DNA of 42,233 bases, from the NCBI GenBank assembly GCA_046756445.1, contig JBHHWI010000014.1, positions 1-42,233 of the forward strand, given 5' to 3'. The position numbers and the translations under genes were made by a program. The notes beneath the pieces were generated by a model, which saw only the letters and a list, made by a program, of their open reading frames with translations, was not told the origin of the DNA and ran no database searches. Origin of the DNA: JACZWL01 sp046756445. GTDB taxonomy: Bacteria > Pseudomonadota > Gammaproteobacteria > Steroidobacterales > Woeseiaceae. Below, in pieces: positions 7,578 through 15,860 of this stretch. Within the stretch, counting starts at the first letter, position 1, and each line of letters starts with the position of its first letter.

Positions 7578-9742
7578 GTGTCATCGCCCCGCGAGCGCTG
7601 CGCCTCCCGAGTGAGCTGAAGCGCCGCGGCCCGCCTCACAACCGAATCGACCTGATAGATCGGAATATCGATCTCGTCTTCGGGAGCGTCTTCCCCGTGT
7701 GGCTTCGCTACCGGGTCCTTGCGACGATACGCGTTATCGGGCTCGACCTCCCCCAGTGAACTCCTGAGGTCGTCGCGCACGGCTTGTGCACTCAGATAAT
7801 CGAAGTTTTCCGCATTCAGGAGATTCCCGAGAACTCGCAGCACTTTCCAGCCCGGACGCGCTGCACCGACGGGATTCGCGATGCCGGAAAAGCTCTGCCA
7901 CCGGCCCTCGCAGTTGACGAACGTGCCGGCCGTCTCCGCGAAAGTCCCGATCGGTAGCTGCAGGTTCGCCACTCGCTCGAGCGACGCCGAGGTATACGGC
8001 GAGAACGAGACCACAAACTTCTGCTCCGCCAGTTTCCTCAGCGCATCGTCGGTCGCGGCCAGGTCACCGTCGGGTTCCAGGCCGAAGAGAAGAACCGCGT
8101 CCAGATCGGCAGCCAGCATCTCACCTGCGTGGAGGCCCTGCACATCTCTTGCGACGCCGCCGGCCCGCCGATGCGGCAATACACCGGCGAGCTGCGCGCC
8201 GGCCGCGTTGGCCCCTTCGGACAGGAACCCCAGCTTTGCCCCGGTGGTCGTCGCGATCGACGCGGCCAGTGCCCTTACCGCCGAAAAAGCGCTGTGGCGT
8301 CCGGCGATATTACCGAGCAGAACCAGGCCGTTTTCAGCGCCGTTCAGAATGCCTGCGACGGTCTTTTGCTGCTCGCCGGCGTCGACGCCCTTGCACAGGT
8401 TTGTGACGGCAGGTGCGAGCTTGGCGCCGGACGCCGCAGCGACGGCGATGCCGGCAAGCTGCGCCACGAGGCCCTTGCCTGCGAGGTATTCCGCAACATC
8501 GAAGTGGTAGTCGTAGACAGCGCTGTTGGCGAACGCGACCTTCGCGCCCGCGAGCGCCGCCTTGCGCACCCGGTGGCCGAGGATGGGGGCTTCCCTGCGA
8601 ATATTGGACCCCGCGATCAGCAAAGCGTCACAATCCTCGATATCGGCAATGTTGCAGCCAATCCACGCAAACCGGGCATCCTCGTCCTGGTCCGAAAAAT
8701 CTCTGCGCCGCAATCGATGATCGATGTGCGCCGTACCGATGTGGTCGGCGATCCGTGACAGCAGATGGGCTTCTTCGGTCGTGACGCTCGGCGAGGCCAG
8801 GATGCCGGCTTTGCCGCCATCACTGCGCCGCAATGTCTCGGCGAGCAAATCGAGGGCGTCCTCCCAGCTGATGTCGCGCCAATCACCGGCTACCAGGACG
8901 CGGGGCGAAAGCAATCGGTCGTTGCTGTAAATGCCTTCGTAACTATAGCGATCGCGGTCGGATATCCAGGTCTCGTTGATCGATTCATTGGTCCGCGGGA
9001 CGATGCGCTTGACGGTGCCGCGCAGGACATGCGCAGACATGTTCGAGCCGACACAGTCATGCGGTGACACGACCGGGCACTGCACCATTTCCCAGGCCCT
9101 GGCGCTGTAACGATACGGCTTGTTGTTCAGGGCCCCGACCGGGCAGATATCGATGATGTTCCCGGACAACTCGTGGTCGATACTGGTTTCGATGTAGGTG
9201 CTGATTCTCATGTCCTCGGCACGCCCGATCGTGCCGAGCTCCGGAATTCCAGCGATTTCCTCGCCGAAGCGCACGCATCGGGTGCAGTGTATACAGCGGG
9301 TCATATCGCTGGATACCAGCGGCCCGAGGTCCATGTCTTTGACCGCTCGTTTCCTTTCCGTGTAGCGCGATACGTCGCGGCCGAATCCCATCGCCAGATC
9401 CTGGAGCTCGCATTCGCCCCCCTGGTCACAGATCGGACAATCCAGCGGATGATTGATCAGGAGAAACTCCATGGTCGCCTTCTGGGCGGATATCGCTTTC
9501 GGCGACCTGGTGAAGACCTTCATGCCGTCACCGATCGGCGTGGCGCAGGCCGGCAGGGGTTTCGGCGCTTTCTCCACTTCCACCAGGCACATGCGGCAGT
9601 TCGCAGCGACACTCAGCTTTTCGTGATAGCAGAACCTGGGAATGTAGGCGCCGACTCCATCCGTGACCTCCATGATCATCTGGCCTTTCCTGCCCTCGAC
9701 CGGCTCGCCGTCAACTTCGAATCTTACGATGTCGTCAGTCAC
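7574..9742 (-). CDS. nuoG: NADH-quinone oxidoreductase subunit G
   Basis: At 722 residues this is the large iron-sulfur subunit of the peripheral arm. The N-terminal 2Fe-2S domain has C38, C49, C52 and C66 (N1b). H98, C102, C105 and C111 match N5, and C150, C153, C156 and C200 match N4. A molybdopterin-oxidoreductase-like domain follows. The CxxCxxxC motif that binds the extra cluster N7 in E. coli and Thermus is absent; only C222 and C230 remain there. The C-terminus is a charged tail. The start is GTG at 9742, one base after the nuoF stop. Confidence 0.96.
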   Translation of the reverse strand: MTDDIVRFEVDGEPVEGRKGQMIMEVTDGVGAYIPRFCYHEKLSVAANCRMCLVEVEKAPKPLPACATPIGDGMKVFTRSPKAISAQKATMEFLLINHPLDCPICDQGGECELQDLAMGFGRDVSRYTERKRAVKDMDLGPLVSSDMTRCIHCTRCVRFGEEIAGIPELGTIGRAEDMRISTYIETSIDHELSGNIIDICPVGALNNKPYRYSARAWEMVQCPVVSPHDCVGSNMSAHVLRGTVKRIVPRTNESINETWISDRDRYSYEGIYSNDRLLSPRVLVAGDWRDISWEDALDLLAETLRRSDGGKAGILASPSVTTEEAHLLSRIADHIGTAHIDHRLRRRDFSDQDEDARFAWIGCNIADIEDCDALLIAGSNIRREAPILGHRVRKAALAGAKVAFANSAVYDYHFDVAEYLAGKGLVAQLAGIAVAAASGAKLAPAVTNLCKGVDAGEQQKTVAGILNGAENGLVLLGNIAGRHSAFSAVRALAASIATTTGAKLGFLSEGANAAGAQLAGVLPHRRAGGVARDVQGLHAGEMLAADLDAVLLFGLEPDGDLAATDDALRKLAEQKFVVSFSPYTSASLERVANLQLPIGTFAETAGTFVNCEGRWQSFSGIANPVGAARPGWKVLRVLGNLLNAENFDYLSAQAVRDDLRSSLGEVEPDNAYRRKDPVAKPHGEDAPEDEIDIPIYQVDSVVRRAAALQLTREAQRSRGDDT

Positions 9743-9743
9743 G

Positions 9744-11042
9744 TCAGGCTGCGACCCCGTCGACGTCGTTCACGATACTCCGGCCGCGGTTTTTCACCAT
9801 GTACTCGAACTCGTGGAAAAAGTGTTTCAGAAAGCTTTGCACAGGCCAGGCCGCAGCATCGCCCAACGCGCAAATCGTGTGACCCTCGATCTTGTTGGCA
9901 ACGTCGATTAGCTTGTCGAGGTCCTCGCGTCGTCCCTCGCCGTCGAGGATTCTGGTCAGCATCCGATAAAGCCATCCCGTTCCCTCGCGACACGGCGTGC
10001 ACTGCCCGCAGGATTCCGCCATATAGAACCGCGCGATCCGCCGCAGCACGCTGACCATGCAGCTTGTCTCGTCCATGACGATCACGGCGCCGGTCCCGAG
10101 CGATGAACCCGCATTTTGCAGCGCCACGTAATCCATCGTGCAGTCCATGATGATATCCGCGGGCAGCACCTTGACCGAGGACCCGCCGGGAATGACTGCT
10201 TTGAGTTTGCGACCGCCGCGTACGCCTCCGCACAGTTCGAGCAGATCCGCAAACGGGATACCCATCGGCAACTCGTAGTTGCCGGGATTCTCGACATGAC
10301 CCGATACCGAGAACTCCGCCGTACCCCCGGAACCCTCCGGCCCGAGTCCTGCGAACCAGGCCGCGCCGTTTCTGATGATCGCAGGCACGCTGGCCAGGCT
10401 CTGGGTGTTGTTGATGGTCGTGGGCTTGCCATAGAGCCCGTAGCTGGCCGGAAACGGCGGCTTGAAGCGCGGCAGGCCCGGCTTACCTTCAAGCGATTCG
10501 ATCAGCGCCGTTTCCTCGCCGCAAATGTATGCGCCGGCGCCGACAAAGGTATGAATATCGAAATCGATTCCCGATTTCTGAATGTTCCTGCCGAGCAGGC
10601 CGGCCTCGTACGCTTCGGCGACGGCCGCCTCGAATCGCGGCACCGGCTCATCGATGAACTCGCCCCGGATATAGTTGTAGCCGACCGTCGCTCCCATCGC
10701 ATAGCCCGCGATGGCCATGCCCTCGATCAGGCAGTGGGGGTTGTAACGCAGTATTTCCCGGTCGTGACAGGTGCCCGGCTCGCTCTCGTCCGAGTTGCAG
10801 ACAAGGTATTTCTGACCGGGATAATTCTGCGGCATGAAGCTCCACTTGAGCCCTGTCGGGAATCCGGCCCCGCCGCGACCCTTGAGCCCCGACGCCTTGA
10901 CCTCGTCGATCACCCGCTCCGGCGTGATCTTGCCTGCGAGTATGTCGCGCCATGCCTTGTATCCGTCGAGCCTCTCGTAGGTTTCGAGAGCCCACGAGTC
11001 CCGCTCGCCGAAGGTATTAAAACAAACGAGGTTCTGTTTCAT
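9744..11042 (-). CDS. nuoF: NADH-quinone oxidoreductase subunit F
   Basis: This 432-residue subunit binds NADH and FMN and is the entry point for electrons. GRGGAGFPTG (55-64) is the nucleotide-binding glycine loop. C345, C348 and C351 in ESCGQCTPCREG, plus C391, are the ligands of 4Fe-4S cluster N3. The ATG at 11042 overlaps the nuoE stop by one base (TGATG) and gives the family's usual length. A longer open frame upstream lies within nuoE. Confidence 0.97.
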   Translation of the reverse strand: MKQNLVCFNTFGERDSWALETYERLDGYKAWRDILAGKITPERVIDEVKASGLKGRGGAGFPTGLKWSFMPQNYPGQKYLVCNSDESEPGTCHDREILRYNPHCLIEGMAIAGYAMGATVGYNYIRGEFIDEPVPRFEAAVAEAYEAGLLGRNIQKSGIDFDIHTFVGAGAYICGEETALIESLEGKPGLPRFKPPFPASYGLYGKPTTINNTQSLASVPAIIRNGAAWFAGLGPEGSGGTAEFSVSGHVENPGNYELPMGIPFADLLELCGGVRGGRKLKAVIPGGSSVKVLPADIIMDCTMDYVALQNAGSSLGTGAVIVMDETSCMVSVLRRIARFYMAESCGQCTPCREGTGWLYRMLTRILDGEGRREDLDKLIDVANKIEGHTICALGDAAAWPVQSFLKHFFHEFEYMVKNRGRSIVNDVDGVAA

Positions 11043-11527
11043 CACTCCAGCGCATCCAGGATGCCGTCCACTTTCTCTTTGGTGAGATTCTCGTGGTACT
11101 TGTGATCGACCATCATCATGGGAGCGCCGCAGCACGCGGCGAGACATTCTTCTTCCCGCTTCAGATAGATGCGCCCGTCTTTGGTGCTTTCGCCGAGCCT
11201 GGTGCCGAGCTTCGATTCAACGTAGCTGACGATGTCATCCGCACCGCAGAGCATGCAGGAAATATTCGTGCATATCGACACCTTGTGCCGGCCTACCGGC
11301 CTGGTCTCGAACATCGAATAAAACGTACCGACTTCATAGACCTGGATCACAGGCAGATCCAGGTAATCGGCGACGGCATCCATGAGTTCATCGGTAAGAT
11401 TGCCGCCGTTTTCGTGCTGCACGGCGTGCAGAGCACCGATGACGGCGGATCGTTGCCGGCCGTCGGGAAACTTTGCGATCCAGCGGTCTATCTCTTTCCG
11501 CACATGCTCTGACAGCAGTTGGCTCAT
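11042..11527 (-). CDS. nuoE: NADH-quinone oxidoreductase subunit E
   Basis: This 161-residue thioredoxin-fold subunit carries 2Fe-2S cluster N1a. The ligands are C86 and C91 (CTNISC) and C128 and C132 (ECLAACCGAP), matching the family spacing. An N-terminal helical bundle precedes the fold. The ATG at 11527 overlaps the nuoD stop (ATGA) and has a GGAGAG ribosome-binding site. NuoE acts with NuoF and NuoG as the dehydrogenase module. Confidence 0.96.
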   Translation of the reverse strand: MSQLLSEHVRKEIDRWIAKFPDGRQRSAVIGALHAVQHENGGNLTDELMDAVADYLDLPVIQVYEVGTFYSMFETRPVGRHKVSICTNISCMLCGADDIVSYVESKLGTRLGESTKDGRIYLKREEECLAACCGAPMMMVDHKYHENLTKEKVDGILDALE

Positions 11528-12777
11528 CGGTCGATCTCTCCGAAGACGATGTCCTGGGTGCCGATGACAGCAACCACGTCCGCAAGCATGTGTCCTTTCA
11601 CCATTTCCGACATGGCTCCCAGATGGGCGAAACCCGCGGAGCGTATCTTGACCCGATACGGCTTGTTGGCCCCGTCGGAAATCATGTAGACGCCGAACTC
11701 GCCCTTGGGGTGTTCGATCGCCGCGTAGGCCTCCCCGGCCGGCACGCAGTATCCTTCGGTGAACAACTTGAAGTGGTGAATGAGCGATTCCATGTCGTCT
11801 TTCATCTCGACCCGCGTCGGCGCAACGATTTTGCGATCCTCCAGCATGACCGGCCCGGGATTCTCCCGTAACCAGTCGACGCATTGCTTGATGATCCTGT
11901 TCGACTGTCGCATCTCTTCGACACGAACGAGATAGCGGTCATAACAGTCGCCGTTCGTGCCGACCGGTATGTCGAAGTCGAGCTGGTCGTAGACTTCGTA
12001 AGGCTGCTTTTTTCGCAAGTCCCACTCGACGCCCGAACCCCGTAGCATCGGCCCGGTGAACCCGAGTTGCATGGCGCGTTCCGGCGGAACGACCCCGATG
12101 TTGACCGTACGCTGTTTCCAGATCCGGTTATCGGTGAGCAGGGTCTCGTATTGATCGACGCATCCTGGAAATTTTTCGGTGAACGCCTCGATAAAATCGA
12201 GCAGCGTCCCCTCGCGAATGGCATTTAGCTTCGCGACAGATTTCTTGCTGCGCCACTTCGAGGCCTCGTATTTCGGCATCGAGTCCGGCAGGTCCCGGAA
12301 CACGCCGCCCGGCCGATAGTAGGTCGCATGCATGCGCGTTCCGGAGACGGCTTCATAGCAATCCAACAGGTCCTCCCGTTCACGGAAGGCGTACAGGAAT
12401 ACCGTCATGGCGCCGATATCGAGCCCGTGTGCACCGACCCAGAACAGGTGGTTCAAGACGCGAGTGATCTCGTCGAACAGAACCCGTATGTATTGCGCCC
12501 GGACCGGCGGGGTGATGCCGAGCAGCTTTTCGATCGCCAGAACGTAGCCGTGCTCGTTGCATACCATCGACACATAGTCGAGCCTGTCCATGTAGCCGAT
12601 AGTCTGGTTGTAAGGCTTGGTCTCCGCCAGTTTCTCGGTGGCACGGTGCAGCAGGCCGACGTGCGGATCGGCCTTCTGGATGACTTCGCCATCCATCTCG
12701 AGGACCAGTCGCAAAACGCCGTGAGCCGCGGGGTGCTGTGGCCCGAAGTTCATCGTGAAGTTCTGGATCTCAGGCAT
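11524..12777 (-). CDS. nuoD: NADH-quinone oxidoreductase subunit D
   Basis: This 417-residue subunit resembles the large subunit of NiFe hydrogenases but lacks the metal-binding cysteines. It forms the quinone site with NuoB. FGPQHPAAHGVLRL near the N-terminus contains the conserved histidine loop contacting quinone. The ATG at 12777 gives the standard MPEIQNFTMNFGPQ start and an 8 bp overlap with nuoC. nuoC and nuoD are separate here, unlike the fused nuoCD of enterics. Confidence 0.97.
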   Translation of the reverse strand: MPEIQNFTMNFGPQHPAAHGVLRLVLEMDGEVIQKADPHVGLLHRATEKLAETKPYNQTIGYMDRLDYVSMVCNEHGYVLAIEKLLGITPPVRAQYIRVLFDEITRVLNHLFWVGAHGLDIGAMTVFLYAFREREDLLDCYEAVSGTRMHATYYRPGGVFRDLPDSMPKYEASKWRSKKSVAKLNAIREGTLLDFIEAFTEKFPGCVDQYETLLTDNRIWKQRTVNIGVVPPERAMQLGFTGPMLRGSGVEWDLRKKQPYEVYDQLDFDIPVGTNGDCYDRYLVRVEEMRQSNRIIKQCVDWLRENPGPVMLEDRKIVAPTRVEMKDDMESLIHHFKLFTEGYCVPAGEAYAAIEHPKGEFGVYMISDGANKPYRVKIRSAGFAHLGAMSEMVKGHMLADVVAVIGTQDIVFGEIDR

Positions 12778-13474
12778 CGCCTTGTCCGCCCTTGAGATCT
12801 GCGGAATAGCGAGGGTCATCCCGGATGACTTTCGGCACCAGCGTCCTCGGTTCAATGGTGACGGGCTGGTATGCGACGCGACCCTTGTCCGGGTCGTATT
12901 TGACCTCGACGTTTCCTGTCAACGGGAAATCCTTCCGGAACGGATGACCGATAAAGCCGTAGTCGGTCAGGATGCGCCGCAGGTCCGGGTGCCCGTCGAA
13001 AAGCACTCCAAACAGGTCGAAAGTCTCACGTTCGTACCAGTTGGCGGAATTCCAGATATCGACGACCGACTTGACGATCGGCGGATTGGAGCTACCGGTG
13101 AACAGACGCAGGCGCAGCCGGGCGTTATTCTTGATGGAAAGCAGGTGGTAGACGACCGCAAATCTTTCGGGGTCGAAGGTATCGGCCTCATCGAGAATCA
13201 CCGGCTCTCGCTCGACGCCGCGGCTAAAGCCGCTTCCGGTTGCACTGAAGGTCGTCCATTCATCGGATCCATGCGTGAGGTAGTCGACACCGCAGACATC
13301 GATGAGCATCTCGAATTGCAGCTCCGGATCGTCGCGCAGGGCTCTCGCCACATCGGGAAGGTCATCCTTATGGAGTTGGTATGTCAGCTCGCCACAATTC
13401 GATTCGATTCTTTGCAGCTTCTCGCCGAACCGCTCCCCGATACGAGCGGCCAATGTCTCGTATGTATCGCTCAT
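12770..13474 (-). CDS. nuoC: NADH-quinone oxidoreductase subunit C
   Basis: This 234-residue peripheral-arm subunit belongs to the 30 kDa family. The signature ERETFDLFGVLFDGHPDLRR and the C-terminal HPFRKDFPLTG are both visible. It forms a scaffold with NuoD. ATG start, 11 bp after the nuoB stop; its end overlaps nuoD by 8 bp. Confidence 0.96.
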   Translation of the reverse strand: MSDTYETLAARIGERFGEKLQRIESNCGELTYQLHKDDLPDVARALRDDPELQFEMLIDVCGVDYLTHGSDEWTTFSATGSGFSRGVEREPVILDEADTFDPERFAVVYHLLSIKNNARLRLRLFTGSSNPPIVKSVVDIWNSANWYERETFDLFGVLFDGHPDLRRILTDYGFIGHPFRKDFPLTGNVEVKYDPDKGRVAYQPVTIEPRTLVPKVIRDDPRYSADLKGGQGDA

Positions 13475-13485
13475 TGTTCCGATGT

Positions 13486-13995
13486 CTACCTGGCTATCGT
13501 GCTCGTTCGTCGAATCTTGTGTTGCAACTGCAACAAGCCGTAGATGAGAGCTTCTGCAGTCGGTGGACAGCCAGGCACATACACGTCCACCGGCACGATG
13601 CGGTCACAACCACGGACCACGGAGTAGGCGTAGTGATAATAACCGCCGCCATTCGCGCACGACCCCATCGACACGACCCACCGGGGCTCGGGCATCTGGT
13701 CATATACTTTTCTTAATGCCGGCGCCATCTTGTTACAGAGTGTGCCGGCGACGATCATCACGTCCGACTGGCGGGGACTCGGCCGGAAGATGATGCCGAA
13801 TCTGTCGAGGTCGTAGCGGGCAGCGCCGGCATGCATCATCTCGACCGCGCAACAGGCCAATCCGAATGTCATCGGCCACATCGATCCGGTCCGCGCCCAG
13901 TTCATCACGGTGTCGACGCCGGTAACGAGGAAACCTTTTTTCTGCAGGCTCTCACCGGCCGCCGGGGGCGCTTCGGCCGCGTTACTCAGTCCCAC
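13486..13995 (-). CDS. nuoB: NADH-quinone oxidoreductase subunit B
   Basis: This 169-residue subunit binds the terminal 4Fe-4S cluster N2, which reduces quinone. C48 and C49 (GLACCAVEMM), C113 (SMGSCANGGGYY) and C143 (VPGCPPTAEAL) are the four ligands. I choose the GTG at 13995, which overlaps nuoA by 10 bp and has GGGAG upstream at good spacing. Another GTG at 14016 would add seven residues but has no ribosome-binding site. Confidence 0.95.
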   Translation of the reverse strand: MGLSNAAEAPPAAGESLQKKGFLVTGVDTVMNWARTGSMWPMTFGLACCAVEMMHAGAARYDLDRFGIIFRPSPRQSDVMIVAGTLCNKMAPALRKVYDQMPEPRWVVSMGSCANGGGYYHYAYSVVRGCDRIVPVDVYVPGCPPTAEALIYGLLQLQHKIRRTSTIAR

Positions 13996-14342
13996 TCGAG
14001 CGCTCCCTTGCTCCACTCATAGATGAACCCGACAACCAGGATCGCCAGGAAAATGCCCATGGAGATCAGGCCGAATCCACCGACCAGATCCAGTGAAACC
14101 GCCCAGGGAAACAGAAATGCGATTTCCAGATCGAAAATGATGAACAAGATGGCGACGAGATAGTAACGCACATCGAATTTCATGCGCGAATCCTCGAATG
14201 CCTCGAAACCGCACTCGTAGGGAGATAGTTTTTCTTCGTCCTTCCCGCCACGGCCCAGCAGGAAGCCCAGCACCAGAAGCACCATACCGATTCCGGCGGC
14301 TACCCCCAGGAATATCAGTATGGGCAGGTATTCTTTGAGCAT
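13986..14342 (-). CDS. nuoA: NADH-quinone oxidoreductase subunit A
   Basis: This 118-residue membrane subunit has three hydrophobic helices. The loop after helix 1 carries the family signature SPYECGFEAFEDSRMKFDVRYYL, which lines the quinone tunnel. ATG start. It is the first gene of the nuo operon, with a promoter candidate and a large dyad in the 148 bp between it and tRNA-Leu. Confidence 0.96.
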   Translation of the reverse strand: MLKEYLPILIFLGVAAGIGMVLLVLGFLLGRGGKDEEKLSPYECGFEAFEDSRMKFDVRYYLVAILFIIFDLEIAFLFPWAVSLDLVGGFGLISMGIFLAILVVGFIYEWSKGALEWD

Positions 14343-14354
14343 TCTTGTTGTACG

Positions 14355-14399
14355 GACTGATGTGTCAATTAAGTACGAGAGTAACTAATTGTATCAGTC
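14355..14399. repeat. 45 bp imperfect dyad before nuoA
   Basis: Outer arms GACTGAT (14355-14361) and ATCAGTC (14393-14399) and inner arms around TCAATTAAGTAC and GTAACTAATTG face each other across a GAGA centre. One arm overlaps the proposed nuoA -10 box. It could be an operator for a dimeric regulator, or an RNA hairpin in transcripts reading in from tRNA-Leu. I do not recognise the protein that would bind it. Confidence 0.6.
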
Positions 14400-14415
14400 G
14401 GGCTGGCCGGGTTAA
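14388..14415 (-). promoter_or_regulatory. candidate promoter of the nuo operon
   Basis: On the minus strand TTAACC (14415-14410) and TACAAT (14393-14388) are separated by 16 bp, a fair sigma-70 match. Start of transcription would be near 14381, about 40 bases before nuoA. A perfect TTGACA also occurs nearer to nuoA, but no -10 box follows it at the right distance. Confidence 0.4.
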
Positions 14416-14490
14416 CAGACTTTTCCCGCTGAACCTGTCTCGCCGTCCCGCAAAGGCAGCTTCGCGGCACCGTGAGACAACCTTTATGAT

Positions 14491-14575
14491 TGGTGCTCTG
14501 GGCGAGACTCGAACTCGCACGGCTTGCGCCACTGCCCCCTCAAGACAGCGTGTCTACCAATTCCACCACCAGAGC
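14491..14575 (-). tRNA. tRNA-Leu (anticodon GAG)
   Basis: The minus strand from 14575 to 14491 folds as a class II tRNA. The acceptor is GCTCTGG/CCAGAGC, and the D arm TGGTGGAATTGGTAGACA is typical of tRNA-Leu. The anticodon loop reads CTTGAGG. A long variable arm and a T arm GAGTTCGAGTCTC follow. The CCA end is encoded. It lies 30 bp after secG and is probably transcribed with it, as in many relatives. Confidence 0.95.
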
Positions 14576-14605
14576 GCGTCGTACAGTTTATCCGAACTCG
14601 AATCC

Positions 14606-15049
14606 CTATTGCCGATCGGGACCGTCGGCCGGTTCGTCGACCTCGAGCGGCGGCAGATCGGTATCGTCCGCCGCCGGCTCCGACCCCGAAAGATCGGGCA
14701 GTTCCGGAAGCTCTGCAACATCGGCGGATTCGCCGGTCTCGATCGACTCGGGTCGCTGCTCCGCCTCGATCGGGGCCGCATCCTCCAGGAGGCTTTCCGG
14801 CGCTGTCGAGCGCTGGCTGCTCAGATAGGCCAAAAACAGGCTGCTGGCAAAGAACGCGGTTGCCAGCACGGCCGTCGCTCTCGAAAAGAAGCTCGATGAA
14901 CCGCGTGCGCCGAACACGGTACCGGACGCCCCTGCACCGAAGGCGGCGCCTGCATCCGCGCCCTTGCCGCGCTGCAGGAGCACCAGAACGATGATGAGTA
15001 CTGCTATGAGTGTGTGGCCTATGAGCACCACTGATTGCATTGTTTCCAT
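14606..15049 (-). CDS. secG: Preprotein translocase subunit SecG
   Basis: This 147-residue protein is a small partner of SecYE in the inner-membrane translocon. Two hydrophobic segments (about 4-22 and 52-72) flank the conserved cytoplasmic loop GADAGAAFGAGASGTVFG. After the second segment comes a tail of about 70 residues rich in Glu, Asp and Pro, longer than the tail of the roughly 110-residue E. coli protein. The ATG at 15049 has GAGG upstream; an ATG three codons in is possible. It follows tpiA, whose stop overlaps the ribosome-binding site. Confidence 0.93.
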   Translation of the reverse strand: METMQSVVLIGHTLIAVLIIVLVLLQRGKGADAGAAFGAGASGTVFGARGSSSFFSRATAVLATAFFASSLFLAYLSSQRSTAPESLLEDAAPIEAEQRPESIETGESADVAELPELPDLSGSEPAADDTDLPPLEVDEPADGPDRQ

Positions 15050-15056
15050 TCTTACC

Positions 15057-15818
15057 TCAAACGAGCGACGCTGCCGCCGCGGCGATCGCCACAAACTCGG
15101 CCGCTTGCAGGGACGCGCCACCGATCAGTCCGCCGTCAATATCCGGCATCGAAAACAGACCCGCTGCATTGTCCGCTTTTACGCTGCCGCCATACAGTAT
15201 TTGAACGACCGACGCCAGATCTGCATTCCTTGACGATATCTCGGCACGTATATGCGCATGCACATCCTGGGCCTGCTCCGGGCTGGCGGTTCGCCCCGTC
15301 CCGATTGCCCAGACCGGTTCATACGCGATGACTGCGTTGCCGAACGAATCGACGCCTGCCGCATCGAGCACGGCATGCAACTGCTCGTCGACGACTGCCT
15401 CGGTACGACCGGCCTCGCGTTCTGCCAGCGTCTCGCCGACACAGAGGATCGGCTTCAGGCCCTCCGTGAGCGCGGCCACGAACTTCTCGGCGACGATCTC
15501 GCTGGTCTCATCGTACATCGCCCGCCGTTCCGAGTGTCCGACGATGACGTATTCGCAGCCGATGTCACTGAGCATGCCCGGCGATATCTCGCCAGTATAA
15601 GCACCGGATGCGTGTTGCGAAACGTTCTGGGCGCCGAGAGACACGGCAGTCCCGGCAAGCTTTTGCGCCAGCTCCCCCAGATAGGGATACGGCGGGCAGA
15701 CCAGCACACGGACGCCATCGGAACTCGGCATGCCGGCCAGAATCCCGTCGATCAAGCCGGCGTTCGCGGCCACGCTGCCATTCATTTTCCAGTTGCCCGC
15801 AACCAGGTAGTCACGCAT
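15057..15818 (-). CDS. tpiA: Triosephosphate isomerase
   Basis: This 253-residue TIM-barrel enzyme interconverts dihydroxyacetone phosphate and glyceraldehyde 3-phosphate in glycolysis and gluconeogenesis. The active-site residues are present: K11 in GNWKMN, H95 in VGHSERR, and E167 in AYEPVWAIGTG, which opens the mobile loop. ATG start, 42 bp after glmM. The glmM-tpiA-secG order is common in Gammaproteobacteria. Confidence 0.98.
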   Translation of the reverse strand: MRDYLVAGNWKMNGSVAANAGLIDGILAGMPSSDGVRVLVCPPYPYLGELAQKLAGTAVSLGAQNVSQHASGAYTGEISPGMLSDIGCEYVIVGHSERRAMYDETSEIVAEKFVAALTEGLKPILCVGETLAEREAGRTEAVVDEQLHAVLDAAGVDSFGNAVIAYEPVWAIGTGRTASPEQAQDVHAHIRAEISSRNADLASVVQILYGGSVKADNAAGLFSMPDIDGGLIGGASLQAAEFVAIAAAAASLV

Positions 15819-15860
15819 TTACCGGTTCTCCAACACTCCAAACGGCGCGCAAGGATACTC

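Noticed and set aside
14361..14372. TTGACA box near nuoA as the main promoter
   Set aside because: The matching -10 position would fall at or inside the start of nuoA with no TATAAT-like sequence.
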